From assembly GCF_040054535.1 (NCBI RefSeq), contig NC_090780.1, positions 9,700,501-9,764,500 of the forward strand: 64,000 nucleotides of DNA, given 5' to 3'. Positions 37,630 to 49,319 of this stretch are shown piece after piece. Within the stretch, counting starts at the first letter, position 1; each line of letters begins with the position of its first letter. This DNA is from Antennarius striatus (taxonomy: Eukaryota; Chordata; Actinopteri; Lophiiformes; Antennariidae). The notes under the pieces were generated by a model. The model was not told the DNA's origin, made no database searches, and was given only the letters and a program-made list of their open reading frames with translations. A program made the position numbers and the translations under genes.

Positions 37630-40600
37630 TAATCAGATTATCCTAAGAAAACTGTTAATCATTTCTTAAGTCTGGTATTTCCATGTGTCAACCAGCTAAA
37701 AACTAGAGCAAAAAAAATGTTGTTTTTAATTGCAGTTCTTTAAACCATATTTGAGCAGAAAACTTAGTGTGTCATTTTAACAAGATGAAACTATTGCTGT
37801 TTCCTTTTATAAATACGAGTCCCATAGTTTGGGCTGCATAGTCATAATTTGCTGAAATCAGGACAGACCAGATGAAATAGCAGAATTCATTGCTGGTTGA
37901 CAGTACCTGACTGCTGAGGCAGTCTGTCTGTCTGATGTGACACTGTCGCTTGTCCTTACACACTTTCTGTCCGCTTGACAGCATTCACTTGGATTCATTG
38001 TCATCTCTCCGCCTGAAACAAAGGCTGTGATTAATTAGTATGCTCATGCTCTGCTGAGTTATTGCTTGTGTTTAATAGACCTCAAATAAGCGCACAGGTC
38101 ATTAAGTCAGCAGTGACATAAAATCCCCAAAATGATGTCCCACAGCTGACTAACTCAGAGGAACCCAACGTGGAGCGGATCTCATTTTCTCAGCCCTTGT
38201 CTCATGAATCAGCATTAACTTCACCATTTCCATGTGCAAGATGCAGAAATATGATGAAGACAGCAGCATTACTGGTGTCAGGTTGGAGGATTTTGATAAC
38301 GTTTTTATTCTCTAACAGAGTGAAGGTATAGACAACCACTCACTGAAAAAAGAAAGGAAGCCGTCAAAGTGAATGTAATCAAGCTGCAAGGATCACTATC
38401 CTGAAAAATTAAGTAGGTTTTATTCCTACTCTTTCTGATTATGTTTGTTTTGTCCAGGTTGCAATTAGTTACCTAAATTAAGATGGATTGCTGGAAATAA
38501 TAGATGGACAACTTAGATTATATGTATCCCTGAGGTTAGAGAACTTTTGTACATAGTCAATATGTACAAAATACAAAAATTGTTTTATTAAAATCTAAGG
38601 TGAAAAGCCGGCTGATTTGAATTAAGTCATTTATTTACATCTTATCATATTCCTTATAATTTATTTTCACTGGATGAGTTTCTTTTTTAAATCAAACTAA
38701 AACATATCTGTCAGCAAATAAAAAGTGTGGCGTTTCCCAGCATGCCTTGAGACATTATATTTGGGGCCACTGTGTTCTATGTGTTCACCTGTAGTCTCTG
38801 TTGGGCAGTGGTTGGTCATGTACAGAGTATAGACAGTTTGAAGACTGTTTGAATCAGTCATACGGTTGGTGAGGTCTTGCTTGGGTGCTTCTGGAATGCA
38901 TATGGACGTTAACTGTATTTTTAAATCATACAATAGACATTTCTGGCGGCACGGTGGTGCATTTCTATGGTGAAAAGTTTGTCTCTGTTCCATTAATCAG
39001 GACATATTTTCAACACAGGAATCAAAAACATGTATTCCACAGTAGAGGTCTCTAGCCACAGTTGTGCAGGTAATAGCTTGGAGTGAGTATTCATAATATA
39101 GATCCAAATGAATCCCTAGGACAGCTGGCACATCACCATCTAAGTCACTTCCTGCATGAAGAGTTGGGACCGAGGCAACTGAGAGAGGGAACCGTTACAA
39201 TGCTGTGCTATCTGTAGCATTGCTACGTGGAGCACCAGCCTTGTTTCCAAGCTGAAACAATTGATACACAACTCATGCAAATTATTGTAAACTGATTCAG
39301 ATTAAAAAAAATTAATCTAAGTAAAACTCAGAGATGTCATTACTCGCTGCCTAAACAGTGCAGAGACATTTGAGGCAGAAAAAGATTGGCGAGTTGCTGG
39401 TGGCTGATTAGAAGTCAGGAATGGTACTGATATATTACTGATATATTACATACTTTTTATTTATTTATTTGCTGAATAAAAAAAAGCTATTCTTCCTTTT
39501 TGACTGTCTGGGCATAAATACAAATCAAATGTTCTGTAGATTGATTTTAATTGAAATAAGATTCAAATCAGCACATCACCTGCTCATGAAGCCGTCGCAT
39601 TGGTTACTGACAGGCAACGTGACAAACCCCCCCCTCCCTCCCTCCATAGGGTCTTTTTCTCTACCTGTCCCTTGAGTTGGAACAGTGAGGACAGTGATGT
39701 GACAGGTCCAATCCTCCTTATCTTAATGGCATCTACTGCTATCACTGGAGTTGTGGGAACCATCGACTCTTTCCATACACTATCAGTAACAGCCACCCCA
39801 CACCAATGCTGCCGGTCCCCCTATCTAGCAGACCACCACCCATTTCAATTTGACTGCATCATGCTCAGAGACAATCTCACCTATCTTACTCGGAAATGGT
39901 TACAGATCATTTTAAAATAATTTTCTGAGAGATGCTTGTGAAAATCAAATGACCCCTGTTTTATGACGTAAGTCAAAAACCTGCTCAAACCAACACTACC
40001 CATAGGTCAGGTGTGCTCACTGGACAAGGGCTTGTTTTCCTTGTTCTCCTATCTCCCTTGGAATGAACACCCCACCACAGAAAGGACTCAAGATCGACTT
40101 TTCAAATCAGATCAGCAGCAGCAAAGCTGCAAGTAATTGATCTTATGCTGAAACAGAGTTTTGTTTTCAAAGCCCTCAACAGTGTAGTTTGTATACCCAA
40201 AACTCTGCATTCACCAGCCAACTGGTCATCTACAGATAAAACATTGAGATGATGTGAAATGCATACTCAAACTTGACAAAAAACTTTATTTTTGGGCCAT
40301 TTACATAAAGGAACCCAATGGGCTTTACTTTGAAACAATATTTACTCAGATGGATGCTGACTCATTTCTTATTTCTGGCAGATACTTAAATGGAGGTAAA
40401 TAAAACCAATAGCTCAGCTTGAATATCAATTTAACTGCTTTCACTGCTTTCTCATTTTATTCTCAGTCTGTCTTCTAAAACTACTGAGATGAAACCACTT
40501 CTTTTCATTCGATGTATACAACTGACATTGACATTCAACAGGTCAGCAGTTAATCAGAGGGCTGGTACACAAAGGGAAAACAACCATTCACATCCACACC

Positions 40601-40800
40601 TCTGTGCAATTACAGACATCAGATCCCCAACGATGAAAGTTTTGTAGCTGTGGAGGGAAACCATTCAGGAATGAAAAGCTCCCGGGTCAGGATGTGAGCC
40701 AGAGTCTCGCTGTGAGGTAACAATGCTACACACACCACCAAGATGCCAACACCCTTTTAGGAATTCAAAAAAAAGAATCTTGATCTGGAAAATAACTTGA
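37630..40800. other. Intergenic, no gene seen
   Basis: Mostly unique AT-rich DNA. The interval about 37960-38290 is more even in composition and contains homeodomain-like TAATTA cores; it could be regulatory but this is unproven. An open frame at 39600-39920 has no recognisable homology. Confidence 0.35.
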
Positions 40801-40809
40801 GGTGGTTAT

Positions 40810-41575
40810 AAACATGATGGTAAGGCAAGGCACAATTACTACACAAGCCAAATTCAAAGTGCTGCACAATGGCAAAGAAATACATTCAGCACAGAACTTT
40901 AAAAGTATAAAGACAATTTAAAGGTAGACAATAAAATCAAGTATTAAGATAGTAGAAATAAAACACAGTTGAAACAACAAAAATCCTATATCAGATCAAG
41001 GAAAGAGCTTGTGCATCGAAGAATAACATGCAATAAACAATTTTGTTATCAGGCCTGAGTAAAGTTTTAAATTCCTGATCTCGACCTTTTTGGGGGGGGG
41101 CAAATCAAAATCACTTCAGCCTTGTCTGGATTGAGTTGGGTGAAATTTTGACCCTTTCACTCATTGAAGTAATGGATACACCTACTGACAGTAAGTCAAG
41201 GACTGTAGTCGTGTAACATCTGTATAAGCTTGTTCAAAAATGTTGTGATTATATTATTATGCGAGTATCCGATTATCTGATTTATGTTCAAGTAGATACT
41301 GAATTAGATGATGCCCAAAAATGGCTCTCTGAGGAACCCCACATGTGACATTTGTTTGCTTGGACTTAGTTACCGATTGAGAGAATTTGTCCTGATCTTG
41401 TAAGATTGGAACCATTTGAGCACAGTGCCTGAAAGTCCTTCTGTTTCCAGTGAGTCAAGCAGAAGGATGTGATCAGCAGAGATCCAGAGTTCCAGCAACA
41501 CCAGGACGGTGGTTTTAGACGCATCGACAGTCAGATGGATGTCATTTAAGATTTTCATGAGTGCAGTCTCAGCTC
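40810..41575 (-). pseudogene. 3' part of an L2/Rex-like LINE reverse transcriptase
   Basis: The minus strand encodes, with stops and shifts, DIHLTVDASKTTVLVLLEL, LSGTVLKWFQSY, VTCGVPQ and QNFTQLNPDKAEV. These are the fingers-palm blocks of a teleost non-LTR RT. The YADD block is eroded. The plus strand shows aaggcaaggcacaattacta near 40824, the usual LINE 3' end. Its 5' side is cut by the element starting near 41585. Confidence 0.7.
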
Positions 41576-41584
41576 AGTGTTGGT

Positions 41585-42690
41585 GTCAAGAAGGTCAGGG
41601 TGTGGACCCAAATACAGAACACCATAGGCAGAGGTTTTATCCATGATTTAATCCAAAACTCATAAATTCTCCAGAAAGGCAAGAATCAGAACATCAGGAC
41701 AAAACAAACTTGAAAAACAAACCAACACCGAGTTCTCTTCCAACCTGCCTTAAACAGCCTCATGATGACTACACCAATGACGTTCAGGTGTGAAACTCAG
41801 TTACTGGTGTGTGGATGAGTATCAGGTGTCCCCAAAACGGTCTCAGGGTGGGTCAGGAACAAGTTCCGTAGCAGACTGGGGTGCACGAAGGGGACCAGAC
41901 TGGGGTGCACGAAGGGGACCAGACTGGGGTGCACGAAGGGGACCAGACTGGGGTGCACGTACGGGACCAGACTGGGGTGCACGTACGGGACCAGACTGGG
42001 GTGCACGTACGGGACCAGACTGGGGTGCACGTACGGGACCAGACTGGGGTGCAAGTACGGGACCAGACTGGGGTGCAAGTACGGGACCAGACTCGGACTG
42101 GGGTGCTGGAAGAGGAATAGAACCGGGCGTGGGGACCGGAGCAAGCTGGGGTCCTGGCGTGGGGACCGGAACAGGCCGAGGTCAGGGTGCGGGGACAGGA
42201 GGTCACACTGGAAAAGGCTCAGGGACAAGCAAAGCAGGTGGAGCTGGGATTCCAGCATAAGCTGTCAGCCATGCCCAAGTGTCTCTTCCCCGCTGTCTCC
42301 ACTTGGCAGCCTGCTCCGGATCCCAGGATTTGCTGCTGGTCAGGGCAGCAAGAGGGTCGGTGTCTGCTGGGTCCAGTTTTGGTTGGTTCGTTCTGTCAAG
42401 AGGGTCAGGGTGTGGACCCCAATGCAGAACACCATAGGCAGAGGTTTTATCCATGATTTAATCCAAAACTCAAAAATTCTCCAGAAAGGCAGGAATCAGA
42501 ACATCAGGACAAAACAAACCGAGTTCTCTTCCAACCTGCCTTAAAAAGCCTCATGATGACTACACCAATGATGTGCAGGTGTGAAACTCAGTTACTGGTG
42601 TGTGGATGAGTATCAGGTGTGGAGCCGTGGCTCCACACACAAGCCTGGCCCATCCCCCCGCCACACACCAGCGCCGCCACGCCGAACCGT
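41585..42690. mobile_element. Direct-repeat-flanked element containing a 24-bp minisatellite
   Basis: Copies of about 230 bp at 41590-41828 and 42404-42622 are nearly identical (gggtcagggtgtggaccc, then gcagaggttttatccatgat, ending ggatgagtatcaggtgt). They flank a GC-rich core. Outer ends read tgtcaag and cgtgaca. It could be a small non-autonomous LTR-like element or a DNA transposon; I could not decide. Confidence 0.6.
41873..42095. repeat. 24-bp minisatellite, about 9 units in three variant blocks
   Basis: The unit is gtgcacgaaggggaccagac plus tggg. Three copies have cacgaag, then four cacgtac, then two caagtac. A period divisible by three keeps frames open on both strands, so the resulting long open frames are artefacts. 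Confidence 0.9.
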
Positions 42691-42959
42691 GACATGTGGT
42701 GTGGTTTAAAACCACACTGAAACTCATTAAAGAGATTGTTTAGAGCCAAAATTGTATGAATCTGTTGAAAGAGAACTCTTTTAATGATCTTTCCCAGAAA
42801 TGGAAGATTTAGAATGTGTCTGTAATTACTGAAGCATCCAGATGGGACTTTTAAAAGGAAGTTTGATCACTTCCATTTTCAGGAAAGGAAACTACCCCGA
42901 CTGAAAAGAATGATTTTGTATCTGCAATACATCTGATACGATGCAATAAAAAAAATTTT

Positions 42960-44040
42960 TTTTTTTTTTTTAGGTGTGTCAAGGCAGCGTGTATCCAGTT
43001 TATACCAGAGCAGTGCTCGATTAACCACAGAACCAGAACAAACAGATAACTTTGGCCTGAGCTGGAGTCACATACCGTTTGTCTTACCATTGCTATTCAA
43101 AACAAATCTAAGATGTCATCACATGACTTTTTTGGAAATCATGTCAGGTGGGACCGAAGCTGCTGAATTTGTCATCTTGTCAACTACAGAGAACGGAGAA
43201 TTGGAATTATATTGACAATCCCTGAAAAAAAATGGTTGTCTTACATTTGTCAGTTCCTAGTTATAAACATGGAGACTCTCTTTGATATCATATTGAACCT
43301 AGACTTTGCTTCTCCGCTATCTACGTTCAGCCTGGCTGCAATCTTTTTTTTTTAGCTTTACCTAGTGTGGGATTTCTCCCACAAGACTTTGGATCTAACC
43401 AAGTTTCCCAAAACCATTTACAAGGTTGTGAAAGGAGGCTGAGGAAAAGGCTGGTGATGGTGTGAAAGTTGAATAATGCACAGGTCTCATTAAGACAGCC
43501 CTTTATGATTACCTCTGCTTCTTTTTTGTTAGGATTGGCAATAGTATAGTGGTCATTTTGAACACAAAACAGTAATGATTAAAAAGAGCAACAACCTCAG
43601 AAACATTTAAACACTTGGAAATAGTTATATCAAGTATATATCATTTGTTATGTCTTGGATCTGTTACATACTGAGAGAGCCCAAAGTTATCCAGAATGAG
43701 TTCTTTAGCATTTCAATCTTGAAATCACACACTTAAACAACACAGTCAAAATCAATACACACAATAGACAATAGACAGTAGATTGTAAACTCATCAAAAA
43801 ACTTGTATTTTGGTGGTCTAAATATTTACAGTTGTTGTCCGGTGCAAGGAATTGAGCTGAAGGGCAACAAATCCAAAAGAATCAAACTTTCCGTTGGAGA
43901 CGTTCCTTCAACAAAGTGGAAACTCCTCCCTACTTCTGCAGTCATACTCATCAAACTAAAGCTGGGAGGAGTCGCCTCAATAAGAGCAGCTGCAATGTTA
44001 TCCTGGCCTAACCAAGTTTCAGTTTAAAAAATTAAATTTG
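42960..44040. other. Intergenic, no gene seen
   Basis: It begins with a poly-T run (42955-42972). The rest shows no exon and no element I can name. Confidence 0.3.
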
Positions 44041-44079
44041 TGCTTTATACTGCCGCTGTCTTTGTGCTTCTGCTCGACA

Positions 44080-44340
44080 GGTAGGGAACAAGTATGGAAG
44101 ACAGGACATCCAAAGGCCTGGAAATCTCGCTTCCACTTCAGCAACTACAGCACAATTTGGACTGGAATTCTATCTGGCTTATCTGCCACTCTCTGTGTCT
44201 GTCTGTGTCTTTTCCTTTCCCTGTCTCTATCCCCAGTATATTTCCTTTCCCTCCCAACCGGTCAAGGCGGATGACCGCCCTCCAGAGTCTGGAGTTTCTT
44301 CCTCCAGAGCAAACGTAAGCTGTCGCCATATCACCGACGG
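44080..44340 (+). mobile_element. Unclassified teleost interspersed repeat fragment
   Basis: The block around cccaaccggtcaaggcggatgaccgccc followed by ggagtttcttcctccagag is a phrase I recognise from repeated teleost sequences. Class uncertain. Confidence 0.4.
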
Positions 44341-44344
44341 TGAT

Positions 44345-46600
44345 ATGGGTGAGGTTTGGGTTTTCCCAATCCCAGGGAGGTAATCCACAGCTGGTGGGAG
44401 AGAGGAAAATGGTGAGGAATGAGTGGCATCTTCTCCTTGGTGTCTCTTGCGGTTAAAGCTTGTGTCTTGAGAGCGTGGGGGTGTGGTGTGGGGGTGGGGG
44501 GAGGTTTCTTATCGATTACCATTAATTGCTACAACTAAGAGCATTTAGAAACAACAATGAATCACGCATTTAGATTCTGACTGGAGAAAAACACTGAGAA
44601 CAATATCCTAAATGTAAACACATGAAACATGGAAATTCTAAATTTTTCACACTTATGCCCATTTTACCAAGGTCAGAATAAAATCCACGCCACTAATCCA
44701 AATATAGATAAAAGATTAGTTTATAAGTAGAAGTGTTTACCATTGGTAAGGGGGTCCTGCACCAATCTGAATGAATCTTTATTAAATATTAACTATTTGT
44801 GGATTTGTTGAAGTCAAGCTTACCTCAGATGGAGCTACACACAGTCTAAGTGAAGAAATCCAGGACAGTTAAACCACCACCTCTCACCCACATACGGTAC
44901 AGACTTACCATCTTTCCTCAGAAAGTTTCACCACCATTCAAACCTTGATTAAAGTGAAATCGATAATTATGCTCAGGACTCAATTGAGCCAAACCACCCA
45001 CTTGTGTTTTGTGACTCAGCTGTTAACATGTGACTTTAATGTTGTGTGTAATAACTATCGGTTTGAACTGGAGAAGATGATGGATCAGAGGTGAACGATC
45101 TTCAAGGCCTGAAACAGGAGCCCAGTTGCTTCAGACCCAGCTGTAAAGGATTACCATGAGCTGGATGAATTAGAATCTACACCAAAATGTGCCCCAATGA
45201 CAGCAGCCACACAGTCCCTTATATATGCTACAGAGTTATAGTTCACCATTACACAAAATACTGTATACTAATAATTGTAATATAGATATAATACTATAAA
45301 TAATTAAGGTGATATGTTAGTGTATAGAAGAAAAATGAGTGATTCCACTTATTCTTTTGTTTTTGTTGTTGATGCCTGTCCCTAATCTGTGTTTAATGAA
45401 CGATGAAGTCTTCTGGTGTCAGGCAGTAATTGCTTGGAGCCCAACAGCGGGGGTGTAATTGGAGAGACAGGGAAGAGTATATGACTGCATGACTGGCACT
45501 GTCATGATAATAGGGTGCAACTCTACCTTACTGTGGTCAACTAATCACACCGGGCTGGCCTGAGCAGCTCTTAATGCAAGCCAGCCGTGACTGGAATACT
45601 GAGCAGCACTTTGCCAATGCGGTTCCACACCATTGGCTCCACAGGGAATCAGGCATACGATTATGGCTGTGACCCTGCAACACCTGCAACTCCAGCATTA
45701 GCATCACCAGGGATGGACAGGTTTAGTGTAAATAGCCTAATGTCATTAGGGCACAAGACCGAAGAAAAATACAGTCTCCTTTCACCACTTTTATAAGCAC
45801 AGGTTGTCCGTTAAGATTGCAAGAAAACCAACCTGATCCATCATCAGTTCAGAAATCAGGAAAACAACGACAAAATCTGGAAGAAATTGTTTATTTTATT
45901 TACTTTTTGGATATACCTTCATGTCTCCATTTGTTGTTCTGATCAAAAATGTTCAATTTATAGTGGTATAATGTAAATAAAGTGCTGATCTGCCAATATT
46001 CATCACAAACACTAAAACCAACTTAAAGGTTTAAAAATTCTACCAATAAAAAATAAAATAATTATATACATACATGTCTATGATTTGCGTTCAAATCCGA
46101 TGAAAATGAATATATCAGGTAGTCGCAGGTTGTTTGTCTATTTAGTATACAAAGTAATGATAAAATAAATTTTAATATCTGTTGCATCAACATAATTAAA
46201 CCAACATTTTTTTTGGTGATTCAAAAACTACAAAAAAATAGGGGGAAAAAATGACCAAGTACAAACATGGGAAATAGGTTAGTTTAATGTTGCTGTTGCT
46301 TATGGTGATAAAACTATTGAGATATTACTGACCACAGAGTGTGTTAGTTTTGACTTTTTGTTATTGCATCTATCAACTTTACTTTTTTGGTTCAAGATCA
46401 CATCTTTCTCATCAACCTTGTCTCTGTGCACAGCAGGTAATGGTTGAGATCATAAAAAAAACAACAGCTGTAAAATCAGCCTGGCACCTAAAGAGAGACA
46501 GAAAAGTTTAACAATTGATATGAGATTAAGAAAAGCTTGATATTTTTATTAGTTAGTGGAAGATATTGAAATATGATTGATTACTGATGCATAAAAGAAG
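44345..46600. other. Intergenic, possible non-coding regulatory segment
   Basis: No coding exon. The part at 45410-45800 is less AT-rich and looks single-copy. It contains a paired-type homeodomain palindrome at 45736-45750. The rest is AT-rich. Confidence 0.35.
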
Positions 46601-46614
46601 ACTTTGAAAGTATT

Positions 46615-48215
46615 TTATTTATTTATTTATTTAACCTTTATTTAACCAGACAAGCAATTAAGAACAGGTTCTTATTTATAAATGCTGCCTGAGCTAAGAG
46701 CAGTGGCTCTTGGAGGTGTGGGGGTGGGGAGGAAGTCTAAAATAAACACAAAGACATACACTATACAGAAAATATAAGAAAAATAAATACAAGACAAGAG
46801 AACGAGACCGAGAAAGAGAGAGAGAGAAAGAGAGCGAGACACTCAACAAGTGCAGCTGTCAGCTACAATTTCATGTAGGTTTTGTTTAAAAGCAGTGAGT
46901 GATATGGGGACAGTGAGTTTGAGGCAGTTTTGAAAATTGTTCCAATCATTAACTGCAGCGAATCGAAAGGCACTGCGACCAAAGACAGTACGGGCTTTAG
47001 GGATGGAGAGATTGATGAGCTTACTGGACCTAAGATTGCGGGCAGGACGGAAGTGGTGTAGAAGGGAGGAGAGGTAGGGAGGTGTTTTTCCAAGTATGGA
47101 TTTGTAAATGAGGTGAAGCCAGTTGTGGAGCAGTCTGGTGTGGAGGGATGTCCAGTCTACCAGGTTGTACAGGTCACAGCGGTGAGTTCTGAATGGAGCT
47201 CCTGTGGCAAAACGGATGGCAGAGTGGTGGAGAGTGTCGAGTTTGCTAAGAGTAGATTGGGAAGCCATCCTATAGATGGTGTCACCATAATCGAATATGA
47301 GCAGGATGGTCATTTTCACAAGTGTGTGTTTGGCTGAACGGGTGAAGGAGGCCTTATTCCGGTAGAGGAAGCTAAGGCAAGCTTTGACTTTTGATTGCAG
47401 GTGCTTGATGTAGGTGGAGAAGGAGAGGGATGAGTCCAACCAGAGACCAAGGTATTTATAGCTGGTCACAAACTCCAGTTCAGAGTCATCGGCACAGAGG
47501 ATTTTAGGGGCAGTGGTGGAATCATGTTTCCGGTCAAAAATAATGCATTTGGGTTTTTTGGAATTGAGTGAGAGATGAAGGCCATGAAAGTACTGCTCGA
47601 CAGAAGTGAGACTGAGTTGGAGTGTGGATGCTGCAGAGTGGAGAGAAGGGCCCTCTGAGTATAAGATGGTATCATCAGCATATAGATGAATCTTGGAATT
47701 ACCGGCAAACTTAGCTACATTGTTGATGTAGATGGAGAACAACGTTGGGCCCAGGATGGAACCTTGAGGCACCCCTTTCACGATGGGAAGAGGGTCAGAC
47801 AAGGCAGGCCAGGCCGGAACCCAGACTGTAGGTTGGACAGAATATCGTTTGAAGCAATGAAGTGGCTGAGCTGTCTATGAACCAATTTTTCTAGGATCTT
47901 GGCCAAGCATGGCAGGATGGATATAGGTCTGTAACAGTTGGGATCAGAGCTAGAGCCACCTTTAAAAAGGGGAACGACCAAGGCAGATTTCCAATCTGAA
48001 GGAAAAACGGACAGCTCCAGAGATAAGTTGAATAGATACGAGATGGGGGTGGCAATGACAGGAGCAGCAGTTTTTAAAAATAAGGGGTCGAGCCCATCAG
48101 ATCCAGCTGACTTGTTAGAGTTGAGTTTGGTGAGTTCCTCTAAAACCTCCGAGGTATCATGATACCCCAGTGTGCCTGCAGGATATGGAGATCTGTTGAA
48201 CATCACCTGACATTC
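46615..48215 (-). pseudogene. 5'-truncated L2/Rex-like LINE with internal RT deletion
   Basis: The upstream part (48206-47810) encodes SNKSAGSDGLDPLFLK, YRPISILPCLAKILE and LQSGFRPG. The downstream frame (47802-46843, 319 aa, open) encodes KGVPQGSILGPTLFSIYINN, LYADDTILYSEG, YKYLGLWLDSS and the C-terminal WTSLHTRLL to FGRSAF region. RT blocks normally found between FRPG and SDPLP, including the first catalytic Asp, are deleted, and the two parts are out of frame. The 3' end has a TTAAATAAA-type tail (46618-46650). It cannot be autonomous. Confidence 0.88.
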
Positions 48216-48394
48216 TGCTTATTAAATCAAATGTTGTCCCGGACAGCAGCACATTTTAAACCTTTAAAAGATTAGGCCATTAATCAAACAGTGTTTTGAT
48301 AACAAGTCTGTTTTTCTGCTGAACTTCGTTATTTATATATATATCTCATCCCTGTAAATCACATCCTCAGTCTGAAACAAAACTCTATCCCTGT

Positions 48395-48450
48395 TCCGCT
48401 GGATGGCGTTACATCCTGCAGGTGTCCCTAATAAAGTGGCCACTGAAATT
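48395..48450. mobile_element. Short transposon end remnant
   Basis: cctgcaggtgtccctaataa followed by agtggccactg is a phrase found at the end of many teleost repeats. Only this fragment remains. Confidence 0.4.
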
Positions 48451-48769
48451 AAAAGTCTAATGGCAACACAAACGTTTAAAAACATACATTTAGAGAACAG
48501 ATCAACCACAAATACAGATTGATTCAATATCTCTTCACTTCCATACTGTGGTAAAGTAGGATGAAGTCAGATTACTTGTACTTTGAAGCAAAACGTTAAC
48601 ACTGATTTCCTCTGATCAACTTAAGATCTCCATACACGTGCAGCGTGAGCCAAGTTTAAGGAGTCAAACGATTTCAAAATATGTTGTTTTTTTGTATTCC
48701 CAAAATATCTCAGCCAAATCTGTAAACATGAGATTAATCATCCCACTTTAAGGTTAGGTTGTTATAGGG

Positions 48770-49305
48770 CACATTTGTCAAACTCAAGGCCCGGGGGCCA
48801 AATTTGGCCCGACATATCATTTAATGTGGCCCGTGAGAGCATAAAAGGTAAGAGTGTCTAAAATAAATAGGTCAAAAGTGTCCTTTGACCAAAACTATAT
48901 TTCTCACAATGCAGTAATTCAGCCCATTTTAACACTGACAAAAACATTTTTAACAAAGTTAATGTCCAAACTTGTGTTTTTTCTTTGTTTTTCTTTATTT
49001 TTCTTTGTTCACTTGGATAGTTTGATCCTTGATTGATGGAGTTCTGTGGGTTTCATAACCTGACAAATTAAAAGAATTTAAGTTATAACAAACAAACATA
49101 TTTTTTCTGTGCAACTGTAATGTTTGTAACTTGAATATTAAATAAATTCAGCGTTATTTAACATTAAGGAGTAGTTACATTTATTTTACGTTAATGTTAC
49201 ATTACACTTGGTTACATTTAGTGATATTTATTAGTTACATCTGGCCTTTTGAGGGCAGCCATTACGCTGATGTGGACCTCGGTGAAAATGAGTTAGACAC
49301 CCCTG
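48770..49305 (+). mobile_element. Non-autonomous hAT element with intact 8-bp target duplication
   Basis: The left end reads cacatttgtcaaactcaagg (a diverged form of caggggtgtcaaactc). The right end reads gagttagacacccctg, its inverted partner. TTATAGGG flanks both sides (48762-48769 and 49306-49313), the 8-bp duplication expected of hAT. The 536-bp interior has no transposase. Confidence 0.88.
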
Positions 49306-49319
49306 TTATAGGGATTAGG

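Noticed and set aside
39600-39920. 106-codon open frame with a hydrophobic stretch
   Set aside because: No homology recognised, begins in a C-rich low-complexity tract, and no supporting exons.
41790-42260. 156-codon plus-strand and 153- and 117-codon minus-strand repetitive open frames
   Set aside because: A 24-bp minisatellite keeps all frames without stops in or out of phase. There is no start context, splice sites or homology, and both strands are equally open.
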